49,264 nt of DNA from Bacteroidetes bacterium GWF2_40_14 (GCA_001769195.1 MEOK01000019.1:78499-127762), one strand, 5' to 3'. Counted from the stretch's first letter, positions 33,525 through 42,071 are shown. Notes: generated by a model not told the origin, from the sequence alone. Numbers and translations are program-made.

Positions 33525-34538
33525 ATGAAACTGAATACATATCAGCGGCGTGAATTTCTGATCAGGGCCCTCCAGGGAACCGCATTACTGTTGACGGCAC
33601 CTGTGCTGAATGCATGCAAAGATGATTGGTTGTATGCATCTTACAAAGTGATCCAGACCGACTGCAACGGTTGCGGAAAATGCCTGATAGTTTGTTCTTA
33701 TAAGGCTATAATTCTCCCTAATCTCAGTCGTTACTCAATAATAAAGACAAAGTGTACAGATTGCGGTATCTGCAAATATGCATGCAAGGAGAATGCGATA
33801 AGTATTTCGACAACAGATTACATGATCAAGTCTTCTTTATGCACAAAGTGCGGAAAGTGTATTCCGGTATGTGCACCGGGTTCAATAAAACTTCCTACAG
33901 GATCGCTCAAATATTCAATTACAAGTTCATGTGTGGGATGCGGAAAATGTGTAGATGCATGTTTTTCACAGGGAAAGGCAATCTCCTATACAGTTTCTGG
34001 TTACTCTATAGTGACATCTAAGTGCCACGGTTGTGTGGAAAGATGTGCGTCGGTTTGCACCGACAATGCAATAACCAAGGTAAACGGCAAAGCAAGTATT
34101 AACACCAGCAAATGCACTAAGTGCGGGAAATGCCTGCCAAGGTGCAACTACGCAGCCATAACCAGGTCTGCAGTAGAGCTTATTCAGAGCAAGTGTACAC
34201 AATGCGATAAATGTTACTTGATCTGTAAATATAACGGGATAAAGAAAGAGGGTGCATTGTCAGGTACCGATCCGCATATAGAGCAATCAGAATGTACCCG
34301 ATGTGGCAAGTGTCTGCCGGTTTGTCCGGAGGATGCCATTTATAAAGTATTACCTGCTTCATATTCTGATCCTGTGATAAATACTTCGTTATGTAATAGT
34401 TGCGGGATTTGCGCCCCTCTTTGCCCACAAAATGCAATTGATGCTGAGATATACAAGGCAGAAATTGATCAAAAAAAATGCTACAGATGTGGAAAATGTG
34501 AGGATATTTGTCCATTGGATGCAATAGAGAATAGTTGA
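33525..34538 (+). CDS. Exported polyferredoxin with ten 4Fe-4S motifs
   Basis: A 337-residue protein. The N-terminus Q-R-R-E-F-L followed by a hydrophobic stretch is a Tat signal. It ends in L-N-A-C with Cys31, a plausible though imperfect lipobox, followed by K-D-D. Ten cysteine motifs repeat about every 30 residues, starting at residues 47, 77, 106, 136, 167, 197, 224, 257, 290 and 319. Nine are C-x2-C-x2-C-x3-C. The fifth is C-x2-C-x3-C-x3-C. Ten clusters would make a long electron wire. No catalytic subunit is fused. It lies between an outer-membrane barrel gene and a YfcC-family carrier gene. Partners and redox role unknown. Confidence 0.93.
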   Translation: MKLNTYQRREFLIRALQGTALLLTAPVLNACKDDWLYASYKVIQTDCNGCGKCLIVCSYKAIILPNLSRYSIIKTKCTDCGICKYACKENAISISTTDYMIKSSLCTKCGKCIPVCAPGSIKLPTGSLKYSITSSCVGCGKCVDACFSQGKAISYTVSGYSIVTSKCHGCVERCASVCTDNAITKVNGKASINTSKCTKCGKCLPRCNYAAITRSAVELIQSKCTQCDKCYLICKYNGIKKEGALSGTDPHIEQSECTRCGKCLPVCPEDAIYKVLPASYSDPVINTSLCNSCGICAPLCPQNAIDAEIYKAEIDQKKCYRCGKCEDICPLDAIENS

Positions 34539-34546
34539 AGCAAAAT

Positions 34547-36139
34547 ATGAAGAAATTTAAAATTCCACACACTTTCGTAATCATTTTTGCGCTGATAGTG
34601 ATCAGTGCACTTGTGACATTTTTTGTTCCCGGGGGAGAGTATGTAAAAAAAAGTGTTGTAGAGAATGGGACAGAGATTAAGACTGTAGAATTCAAATATG
34701 TGGAAAACCAACCTCAGAGCTGGCAGATACTGTCTGCTTTCTATTCGGGATTTACCAGACAAGCCGGAATAATTGTTTTTATACTGGTTATTGGAGCGAC
34801 ATTCTGGGTAGTGAATTCCTGCAAGGCTATAGATGCTGGTATTTTTTCTTTCCTCCGGTTTACTAAAAAACTGGAAAACAACAGGATGCTCAGACGAATT
34901 GGCGTCAATAACATTGTAATTATATTGATAATGACTATGTTCAGTCTTTTCGGGGCAATATTTGGAATGAGTGAGGAGACAATAGCCTTCACCATTATCC
35001 TGATACCTCTTGCTATATCCATGGGTTACGACTCCATTGTGGGAATCTCAATGGTTTATGTTGCCGCTCATGTCGGTTTTGCAGGCGCAATACTGAACCC
35101 ATTCACTATAGGAATTGCGCAGAGTATAGCCGGATTGCCACTCTTCTCGGGAATAGAGTATCGTTTCTTCTGCTGGCTGGTTCTGACTACCGTCACTATT
35201 ATCATTGTTTTAATTTACGCAAACAGAGTAAAGAAGAATCCCAGGAAATCCTCATTGTTCAACGAAGATTCATACTGGAGAGAAAAGAACAGCGGGCGCT
35301 CGGAAATTATTGAATACTATACTCCAAAATCATCATGGATTAGTTATTACATAACTCTTGCTGCATTGATATGTTTCTCAATATTTTATCCGCATACAAC
35401 TGTTAAAATTGGAAACAGTTCTGCCGATATTCCGTTTTTAATTCCGGCCCTGACAGCTCTTTTTGCAATTTTTGGATATTTGGCTCTTAAAAAATCGATG
35501 CACTTCTATGTTCTGACGCTACTCTTTTTTACAATAATCTTCCTTATAACAGGTGTTATGGGGTATAGCTGGTACATCTCGGAAATTTCTGCACTGTTTC
35601 TGGCTCTGGGTATACTAAGTGGAATTGCAGCCGATTATAGCTCGAATGAGATTGTAGCCAAATTGACAGAGGGAGCAAAGGATATCCTCTCTGCTGCTCT
35701 GGTCGTAGGTCTAGCCGCCGGTATTGTTGTCATCCTGCAAGAGGGAAAGGTTATAGATACATTGCTCTATAAGATGTCGCTGGCTATGAATGAGGCAGGA
35801 AAAGTAAGTTCCCTTGGACTAATGTATGCAATTCAGACAATGATAAATATTGTGATTCCCTCTGCCAGTGCAAAGGCAGCCATAACAATGCCAATAATGG
35901 CTCCATTCTCTGATCTTATTGGTGTATCTCGACAGGCGACAGTTCTTGCTTTTCAGTTTGGTGACGGTTTTACCAATATGATAACTCCGACATCAGGCGT
36001 GTTGATAGCTGTTCTGGCAATCGGGCGTGTGCCTTATGGCAAGTGGTTTAAACTGATACTGCCATTTATCCTTTTTCTCACTATTCTTGGGTTCCTTCTG
36101 CTGTTGCCTACGATATTCATGAATCTGAACGGTTTCTAG
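34547..36139 (+). CDS. YfcC/DcuC-like (ArcD-related) anion or amino-acid carrier
   Basis: I use the ATG at 34547, 8 bp after the polyferredoxin stop; an alternative TTG at 34535 overlaps that stop. The protein of 530 residues has about 12-13 helices and the family's P-G-G-E-Y start, an E-E-T-I-A-F-T-I-I-L segment, repeated hydrophobic V-V-A-A or G-F-T-N-M-I-T-P-T-S-G-V-L motifs, and P-S-A-S-A-K-A-A-I-T-M-P-I-M-A-P-F-S-D-L. Members move C4-dicarboxylates, arginine/ornithine or similar metabolites. Substrate unknown. It ends tail-to-tail with the S41 protease gene, sharing the CTAG. Confidence 0.86.
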   Translation: MKKFKIPHTFVIIFALIVISALVTFFVPGGEYVKKSVVENGTEIKTVEFKYVENQPQSWQILSAFYSGFTRQAGIIVFILVIGATFWVVNSCKAIDAGIFSFLRFTKKLENNRMLRRIGVNNIVIILIMTMFSLFGAIFGMSEETIAFTIILIPLAISMGYDSIVGISMVYVAAHVGFAGAILNPFTIGIAQSIAGLPLFSGIEYRFFCWLVLTTVTIIIVLIYANRVKKNPRKSSLFNEDSYWREKNSGRSEIIEYYTPKSSWISYYITLAALICFSIFYPHTTVKIGNSSADIPFLIPALTALFAIFGYLALKKSMHFYVLTLLFFTIIFLITGVMGYSWYISEISALFLALGILSGIAADYSSNEIVAKLTEGAKDILSAALVVGLAAGIVVILQEGKVIDTLLYKMSLAMNEAGKVSSLGLMYAIQTMINIVIPSASAKAAITMPIMAPFSDLIGVSRQATVLAFQFGDGFTNMITPTSGVLIAVLAIGRVPYGKWFKLILPFILFLTILGFLLLLPTIFMNLNGF

Positions 36140-37512
36140 AGTGGTCTTTCAGCTTTATAAACACCATAATTTTTAGAATCTTCGTCAGTTGAAATCCTTG
36201 AATACGGTGTCAGAGATTGCACGCCGGCAGATTTAGCCGGCAAGGAGGGATACTGCCCTGTTGTGATAAATGTAAGAGCAGCCTTTAACCAATCCTCCTG
36301 CAACCCGAAATCGTGATAAAGGTCATCTGGTCTGTCGTGGTCAGGTACTATCCCGTTTTCGTAATGTCCGGCTCCCACGCTGTTTACACTGAAGAATGCT
36401 ATTGGAAGGAAAACGTACACAGGGTTTGTCTGGTTATCTTCCGGATAAAACCATACATACATCCCGTTTGGTTTACCATATGTTGTCTTGCCAATCTGGA
36501 TGACACTCATCAGAGGTTTCAATCCATTGATTATAACTTCACTTGCAGATGCAGTCCCTTTACTTGTAAGAATGATGATTCTCCTGAGATCAAGCGAATT
36601 AGCAATTCTTTTAACGATTGTCATTGTTGTCTGGTCATTGTCGTATTGCGCAAGCTTGTCGTTATGTTCGCGGCGTGCAATGATTTTTCCCTCTGCACTA
36701 GCCGGGGAAATGTAGTTAGCCAGCAGAGAGGTGGCCTTACCATCACCGCCACCGTTATATCTTAAGTCAAGAACAAGTTCCTGAATATTTGCCGCCTTGA
36801 ATGTAGCCATAGCATCATCTATATCTGATAACATGCCTGCCTTGAAAGAATAATAATGAAAGTAGCCGACCGGATATGGAAGATTAGGGAAATCGGTGCT
36901 TCTTATTACCATCGTCTTAAGTGCGGAACGTGTGCTTACTTCACGTGCCGTGGCAGTAAATGTAGTCGAGGTGCCGTTATAGTCTTTAAATGTAAAAGAG
37001 TTTGTTGTCTGAGCAAGTGTTGAATTAAAAGTATTGGCTGTAACAAGGTCCATAACCGGTGTATTGTTCAGGTGAGTTAAAAGATATCCTCTTTTAACAC
37101 CTTTCTCAGACAAGGGAGAGTTGTCAAATATGTATCTAACCCGAATACCATAGTCGTTATAATATTCAATCGGTTGACTGTAACTTGCTCCATATGTGAG
37201 GTACACTCCTGTTTCGGACGAGAGGTAATCTGCACCAGACATCATCCATGACCATCTGTCCTGCGATACCAGAAGTGTGTCAAAATAGGGATAAATGGAA
37301 GTTATGGGCTTAGCATTAATATTTTTTGGCATATCCTTGTACCAGTAATACACATCGCTCATTAATTCAAATAGATATGTCTTTGCCTTTGTCAGTTCCG
37401 GGTTTGGATCTGTCTCTGGTATGGGCTCAACTTCTTTCTTACAGGATGCATTAAATATTAGGACAGTTGCTGTCAGGAAAATAATTGCAGCTTTTTTGAT
37501 AATTCTGTTCAT
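36136..37512 (-). CDS. S41-family peptidase lipoprotein
   Basis: I choose the ATG at 37512, which opens a lipoprotein signal (lipobox F-N-A-S-C, Cys24). A frame extension to 37575 lies in the promoter region. The 458-residue protein has an S41 N-terminal helical part (Y-Y-W-Y-K-D-M-P), a PDZ-like part (G-V-K-R-G-Y-L-L-T-H-L-N), and a tail-specific protease core with L-V-L-D-L-R-Y-N-G-G-G-D-G, catalytic Ser in T-S-K-G-T-A-S-A-S-E and Lys in I-G-K-T-T-Y-G-K. It processes envelope or imported peptides. It is divergent from tpx. Confidence 0.92.
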   Translation of the reverse strand: MNRIIKKAAIIFLTATVLIFNASCKKEVEPIPETDPNPELTKAKTYLFELMSDVYYWYKDMPKNINAKPITSIYPYFDTLLVSQDRWSWMMSGADYLSSETGVYLTYGASYSQPIEYYNDYGIRVRYIFDNSPLSEKGVKRGYLLTHLNNTPVMDLVTANTFNSTLAQTTNSFTFKDYNGTSTTFTATAREVSTRSALKTMVIRSTDFPNLPYPVGYFHYYSFKAGMLSDIDDAMATFKAANIQELVLDLRYNGGGDGKATSLLANYISPASAEGKIIARREHNDKLAQYDNDQTTMTIVKRIANSLDLRRIIILTSKGTASASEVIINGLKPLMSVIQIGKTTYGKPNGMYVWFYPEDNQTNPVYVFLPIAFFSVNSVGAGHYENGIVPDHDRPDDLYHDFGLQEDWLKAALTFITTGQYPSLPAKSAGVQSLTPYSRISTDEDSKNYGVYKAERPL

Positions 37513-37530
37513 TGTTATATAATTTTCGTC

Positions 37531-37577
37531 CAAAATTAAACAATTTAAAATTATTATTGTTAATAGAAATAACAATA
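37531..37577. promoter_or_regulatory. Promoter element and inverted repeat between S41 gene and tpx
   Basis: CAAAATTA at 37531-37538 is TAATTTTG on the minus strand, a -7 match for the S41 gene. Next to it TATTGTTA (37555-37562) and TAACAATA (37570-37577) form a perfect 8-bp inverted repeat with a 7-bp spacer, a good size for a dimeric regulator. It sits upstream of tpx, whose weak -7 candidate is TAATTTTA at 37586-37593. Confidence 0.4.
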
Positions 37578-37607
37578 TTAGATTATAATTTTAAAATACA
37601 ATATATT

Positions 37608-38138
37608 ATGAGAGATTTAGCATCAATTGAGACAAAGAACATTTTTGCTTCCAAAGGTAATCCTTTGACTCTGCTGGGTAAACAGATTGAGGTTGGTGAT
37701 ACTGCTCCTGAGATTGTGGCTTCTGACAACTCATTAAAGGATGTTAAGCTGTCGGACTTTCTTGGAAAAGTGGTTGTTTTGAGTGTTTTTCCATCTATAG
37801 ATACACCTGTTTGTGCAACACAGACAAGGACGTTTAACAAAAAGGCAACAGAATTATCTTCAGACGTGGTCATTCTTACCATTTCCAAGGATTTGCCGTT
37901 TGCGCTCGGACGTTTCTGTGCTGCTGAGGGAATAAACAACATTCATACATTATCAGATTACAAGTTTTCAAAGTTCGGTCTGGAGTATGGATTTTTAATC
38001 AAGGAAATTCAGCTTCTTGCCAGAGGCGTGGTTGTGGTAGACAAGAAAGGAGTGGTCCAGTATAAGGAGATAACAAAGGACATTATTGAAGAACCGGATT
38101 ACGATAAGGCAATTGGGGTAATTAAGAGGCTTTTATAG
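37608..38138 (+). CDS. tpx: Thiol peroxidase Tpx
   Basis: A 176-residue atypical 2-Cys peroxiredoxin, started at the ATG at 37608. The signature D-T-P-V-C-A-T-Q-T-R-T-F holds the peroxidatic Cys69, and the resolving Cys104 is in G-R-F-C-A-A-E-G-I. Length and motifs are typical. It reduces hydrogen peroxide and alkyl hydroperoxides using thioredoxin. A possible operator lies upstream at 37555-37577 and a strong terminator downstream. Confidence 0.93.
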   Translation: MRDLASIETKNIFASKGNPLTLLGKQIEVGDTAPEIVASDNSLKDVKLSDFLGKVVVLSVFPSIDTPVCATQTRTFNKKATELSSDVVILTISKDLPFALGRFCAAEGINNIHTLSDYKFSKFGLEYGFLIKEIQLLARGVVVVDKKGVVQYKEITKDIIEEPDYDKAIGVIKRLL

Positions 38139-38159
38139 AATTTGTTTCATATGATGTGA

Positions 38160-38200
38160 AGAGAGGGTTGGCTATATGCTGCCCTCTCTTGTTTTTTTTA
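38160..38200 (+). terminator. Rho-independent terminator of tpx
   Basis: AGAGAGGG (38160-38167) pairs perfectly with CCCTCTCT (38182-38189), with a small inner GC pairing in the 14-base loop, followed by TTGTTTTTTTT. The hairpin and T tract lie within the last codons and stop of the convergent DUF454 gene. Confidence 0.85.
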
Positions 38201-38543
38201 CTGTTATATGGATCGTAACGCCGATACCAACAATTACAAGGAAAATTCTCATATGCAGATTTTCTGTTGCAAACAATATGCTTGATATCAGTGTGATCCA
38301 CAGAATAGTGAGGGTCCTTATTTTAAGACGCAGGGGTATTCCTTTCTTTGATAGATAATCCTGGATATACGGGCCCAGATATCTGTTTCTAAGCAGCCAT
38401 TTAAGCCTTTTTCCGGAGGAGTTCATATAGAAATAAACAGCCAGAAGCAAAAATGGTGTTGTAGGAAGCAATGGCAGAAATATACCGATTGTACCTAAGG
38501 CAACAAAAATAGAAGCAAGAGCAGTATATATATATTTTTTCAT
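38172..38543 (-). CDS. DUF454 (YbaN-like) membrane protein
   Basis: A 123-residue inner-membrane protein with three or four helices. The DUF454 signature is visible: F-V-A-L-G-T-I-G-I-F-L-P-L-L-P-T-T-P-F-L-L-L-A, with the strongly conserved P-L-L-P-T-T-P. A basic segment W-L-L-R-N-R-Y-L-G-P-Y-I-Q-D-Y follows. Function unknown; in other bacteria it is a small conserved membrane protein. It is divergent from the AGCS symporter across a 16-bp palindrome that provides -7 boxes in both directions. Confidence 0.85.
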   Translation of the reverse strand: MKKYIYTALASIFVALGTIGIFLPLLPTTPFLLLAVYFYMNSSGKRLKWLLRNRYLGPYIQDYLSKKGIPLRLKIRTLTILWITLISSILFATENLHMRIFLVIVGIGVTIHITVKKTREGSI

Positions 38544-38544
38544 T

Positions 38545-38560
38545 TATATTTGCAAATATA
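38545..38560. promoter_or_regulatory. 16-bp palindrome forming divergent -7 boxes
   Basis: TATATTTGCAAATATA is a perfect palindrome. Read to the right it gives TATATTTG (38545-38552), 18 bp before the symporter ATG. Read to the left it gives the same box (38560-38553), with the DUF454 start codon only 9 bp away, so that transcript would be almost leaderless. It could also be an operator. Confidence 0.55.
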
Positions 38561-38570
38561 CTACTTAACT

Positions 38571-39944
38571 ATGAATTCTTTTGCTTCAATTGTAGAGAGC
38601 GTAAGTGCTTTTCTATGGGGTTGGCCAATGATAGCCCTGCTATTTGGAACCCACATTTATCTTACAATTATTTTAAAATTTCCACAAAGGAAAATATTCA
38701 CAGCCATCAAACTCTCAGTTACCAAAGACAAAGACGGCAGTGGCGATGTCAGCCAGTTTGGTGCTCTTGCAACTGCTCTGGCTGCAACAATTGGAACAGG
38801 TAATATTGTGGGTGTGGCCACAGCGGTCGCTCTTGGTGGTCCTGGTGCTGTATTATGGTGCTGGCTCACCGGAGTATTGGGAATAGCAACCAAATATTCA
38901 GAAGGTCTGCTTTCAATAAAATACAGGGTAAAGACTTCTGATGGGACCATGCTTGGAGGGCCCATGTATGCTTTGGAACGTGGATTGAACATGAAATGGC
39001 TGGCTGTCATATTCTGTATATTTACAGCGGTGGCGGCTTTCGGAATAGGCAACACGGTTCAGGCCAACTCAATAGCAATGATAGTCAATGAGACTTATGC
39101 CATTCCTACATACATTACTGGTTTATTTCTCAGTATATCTACTGCCATGGTTATCCTATTCGGGATAAAGGGAATTGCCAGAGTTTGCGAGACGCTGGTG
39201 CCTTTCATGGCTATTTTTTACATACTTGGCTGCCTCTTTATACTTTATTTAAACGCTCCGTTTCTTAAAGATACATTTGTGCTGATATTTGAATCGGCAT
39301 TCAGTGCAAAAGCGGCCGGCGCAGGCTTTGTCGGAACAACTATAATGATGGCGGCCCGTTTTGGGATCGCAAGAGGATTGTTCTCAAATGAGTCTGGTTT
39401 AGGTTCCGCGCCAATTGTAGCAGCTGCTGCCAAGACCCGAAATCCTGTCCGTCAGGCACTGGTATCCTCTACCGGTACATTCTGGGATACTGTAGTTGTT
39501 TGTGCACTGACCGGCCTTGTAATCGTAAGCACAATTATAGCTTATCCGGAAGTTGACCACACACAGGGTGCTGCATTAACAAAGGTTGCTTTTTCAAAAG
39601 TTCCTTTTGGCTCCATAATTCTGACTATAGGTATTCTGACCTTTGCATTCTCGACAATTCTGGGATGGAGCTATTATGGAGAGAAAGCAGTAGAATATCT
39701 GGGAGGGAAAAAATATATTTTTGTTTACCGTATAGCCTGGATCATTGCAGTATTTCTTGGATCGGTTGTCAATCTTGCACTTATATGGAACATAGCAGAC
39801 AGCATGAATGCACTTATGGCAATTCCTAACCTTATTGCTATTCTGTTGCTCTCAAAAGTACTTGTAAAGGAGACAAAGAAATATCTCTGGTCAGGCAATC
39901 TGGATATGGCAGATACAGAAGAGATCCCTACTATTATCAAGTAG
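38571..39944 (+). CDS. AGCS-family sodium:amino-acid (alanine/glycine) symporter
   Basis: I use the ATG at 38571 rather than a TTG at 38550. The 457-residue protein has about ten or eleven helices. The AGCS hallmark A-T-I-G-T-G-N-I-V-G-V-A-T-A-V-A-L-G-G-P-G-A-V-L-W is at about 65-90. Others are G-G-P-M-Y-A-L-E-R-G, G-F-V-G-T-T-I-M-M-A-A-R-F-G-I-A-R-G-L-F-S-N-E-S-G-L-G-S-A-P and F-A-F-S-T-I-L-G-W-S-Y-Y-G-E. It takes up alanine or glycine with Na+. Confidence 0.93.
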   Translation: MNSFASIVESVSAFLWGWPMIALLFGTHIYLTIILKFPQRKIFTAIKLSVTKDKDGSGDVSQFGALATALAATIGTGNIVGVATAVALGGPGAVLWCWLTGVLGIATKYSEGLLSIKYRVKTSDGTMLGGPMYALERGLNMKWLAVIFCIFTAVAAFGIGNTVQANSIAMIVNETYAIPTYITGLFLSISTAMVILFGIKGIARVCETLVPFMAIFYILGCLFILYLNAPFLKDTFVLIFESAFSAKAAGAGFVGTTIMMAARFGIARGLFSNESGLGSAPIVAAAAKTRNPVRQALVSSTGTFWDTVVVCALTGLVIVSTIIAYPEVDHTQGAALTKVAFSKVPFGSIILTIGILTFAFSTILGWSYYGEKAVEYLGGKKYIFVYRIAWIIAVFLGSVVNLALIWNIADSMNALMAIPNLIAILLLSKVLVKETKKYLWSGNLDMADTEEIPTIIK

Positions 39945-39975
39945 AGATCTCGTTTATTCTGGTTTTTTCTGATTA

Positions 39976-41991
39976 TTATTTGACCGGCAGGAAGTTGTAT
40001 TTTTTACCGTAATCGCGCATCTGTTGTAGAAAATCAGCAGGATATTCAACTTTATAATCGATAACCTTACCCTCTTTTTCGACAGGAATTATCTCTGGAT
40101 TTATGAATCCGCCGTAAGGTTTAAGGTTAAGGGCAGCATATCTCTCTTTAAGTTCCTTATGGAGAACTGGATCTATATTTACCCCATAGGTTGTTATGAG
40201 ATTTTTGCCTGATGCATAATCTCCTTCCGATTTTATGCGCTGAAGTTCTTTTAGAAGTTCACCAAAAAGTGTGCGGAGTTTCTGGTAATCGTTTATTACA
40301 AAATATGTCTTTCCCTCTTTCACCTTCTTCTCTATCACATTCTCCTCTTTACCTTTCTCGTAGCACCATTCAGATATCATCTTACGTCCCTGCATATGAG
40401 CTTGTGTAACAGTCTTCCCAAGATCTATCCTGACAAACTGGGTGAAAATTCCGTTGCGGATATATGAAATATACTCAGACTTGAATGCATCGGCATTCGG
40501 AACGATTCCCAACTCAATCAGTTTTGGATCTGCCAGATAGTATAAGGCAAAAAGATCTGCACGGGACTCTTCCAGAGAGGAACTGTAGTCCTTGAGGGCA
40601 TTTGAAGATACACCCTCTTTAAGTTGTCCGGAACCATGTCCCAGGCATTCATGAAGGTCGGTGTGCAGGTTTCCTGTGAGTGTGCCATAATCCTTTATAA
40701 GTGCAATTTCAGCCTCATCCCATGAAAACTCGTTTGTCATGTTTTTTGGGGACTCTTCTGCTGCTTTTGCGTATGCTTCTGTAATGTTTGCTACAGTAAC
40801 CGATTTTGAACCATGTTCCTTACGAATCCAGTCGGCATTTGGTAGGTTTATCCCAAGTGGAGATACAGGATAGCAGTCACCTCCAAGCTGAACTGCCGAT
40901 ATTACCTTTGCCGACACACCTTTTACCTCTTTCTTCCTATACTCAGGATTGACAGGGGAGTTGTCCTCGAACCATTGTGCATTGTCACTGATTATCTGGG
41001 TCCTCTTTGATGCCTCAATATCTTTAATGTTAACCATAGATTCCCATGTGGCTTTCATTCCCATCGGGTCGTTGTAATTTTCAATGAACCCGTTTATGAA
41101 ATCAACCTGAGAACCAGTCTCTTTTACCCATGCTATATTATATTCATCCCATGTCCTAAGGTCGCCGGTTTTGTAATACTGTATAAGAAGGTTTATGTAA
41201 TATTTCTGTATATCATTCTCTGCAACCAAAGCTGCCTTTTCCAGATGAAAGATTATTTTTTCAATTGCCGGACCATAAAGTCCTCCTGCTTTATAAACCT
41301 CTTCGTATATCTTACCATCTTTTTTTACAAGTTTGGAATTAAGCCCATAAGATATTGGTTGAGTATCTTTTGGATTTTCCATTTTGGCATAGAAAGCCTC
41401 TGCCTCTTTTTTGTCAACTCCATCATAGAAATTTACAGCGCTTCCAAGAAGAAGGTCTCCTTTTTCAGTAATGTTCTTTCTTTGTGGATATAAAGCCGGG
41501 TCATACAGTATAGGAAGTATTTCGGCAGAGAGTGAGTCTTGTCCGGTATTTATCATCAGATTCTTGAAGAACTCCTGACTACAGGCCGGAATTATCTTGT
41601 CCTCCGCATAGTGGTGGTGAATACCGTTACTGAAGAAAACGCGCTTTGCATAAACCAGAAAATTTGCATATTCCTCATTGTTTTTATCTCCCCGATAATT
41701 ATCAAGGATAGTCTCCAGAACTTTACGAATCTTAAGCCCGTATCTGAAGTTTTGGTCCCAGAATATGTCCCTGCCGCTTTTGGCTGCCTCGCTCAGGTGA
41801 TAGATGTACTCCTTCTGCATAAGCGTGAGAGAGTCCCATCCCGGAACCTGATATCGGATAACCTTGATGTCGGCAAATTCGTCTGCCAGATACTTGAAAG
41901 ATTCCTGTTTAACATATTTTGGACCATTTTGGCAAGAGGTTGCAAAAAGTCCTATCGCGCTTGCTAATAGCATAATTTTATTAAAGTTCAT
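39976..41991 (-). CDS. M49-family dipeptidyl peptidase (DPP III-like), lipoprotein
   Basis: A 671-residue predicted lipoprotein (F-A-T-S-C, Cys20). The M49 zinc signature H447-E-C-L-G-H452 and the second motif E-E-S-R-A-D (474-479) are both intact. The family cleaves dipeptides from N-termini of oligopeptides. The export signal suggests periplasmic or surface peptide breakdown, which would fit with the M28 and S41 peptidases in this window. It is convergent with the AGCS symporter. Confidence 0.92.
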   Translation of the reverse strand: MNFNKIMLLASAIGLFATSCQNGPKYVKQESFKYLADEFADIKVIRYQVPGWDSLTLMQKEYIYHLSEAAKSGRDIFWDQNFRYGLKIRKVLETILDNYRGDKNNEEYANFLVYAKRVFFSNGIHHHYAEDKIIPACSQEFFKNLMINTGQDSLSAEILPILYDPALYPQRKNITEKGDLLLGSAVNFYDGVDKKEAEAFYAKMENPKDTQPISYGLNSKLVKKDGKIYEEVYKAGGLYGPAIEKIIFHLEKAALVAENDIQKYYINLLIQYYKTGDLRTWDEYNIAWVKETGSQVDFINGFIENYNDPMGMKATWESMVNIKDIEASKRTQIISDNAQWFEDNSPVNPEYRKKEVKGVSAKVISAVQLGGDCYPVSPLGINLPNADWIRKEHGSKSVTVANITEAYAKAAEESPKNMTNEFSWDEAEIALIKDYGTLTGNLHTDLHECLGHGSGQLKEGVSSNALKDYSSSLEESRADLFALYYLADPKLIELGIVPNADAFKSEYISYIRNGIFTQFVRIDLGKTVTQAHMQGRKMISEWCYEKGKEENVIEKKVKEGKTYFVINDYQKLRTLFGELLKELQRIKSEGDYASGKNLITTYGVNIDPVLHKELKERYAALNLKPYGGFINPEIIPVEKEGKVIDYKVEYPADFLQQMRDYGKKYNFLPVK

Positions 41992-42002
41992 GTTAATTAA
42001 AT

Positions 42003-42035
42003 TTTGACAAATATATGGTTTTTTGGCTAAATTTG
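42003..42035 (+). promoter_or_regulatory. Promoter of the DUF486 gene
   Basis: TTTG (42003-42006), 21 bp, then TAAATTTG (42028-42035): both boxes of the Bacteroidota consensus, leaving a leader of about 30 bases. Overlapping it on the other strand, CAAATATA at 42008-42015 gives a -7 match for the M49 peptidase gene. Confidence 0.65.
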
Positions 42036-42071
42036 CCCGACCTATCTTTCTGTCAAATTATAATTTATATT

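Noticed and set aside
33525-36139. Rnf-type complex or hydrogenase electron-transfer subunit
   Set aside because: No RnfC, D, G, A or E-like gene and no hydrogenase or dehydrogenase subunit is adjacent. The ten regular motifs and the export signal do not fit RnfB.
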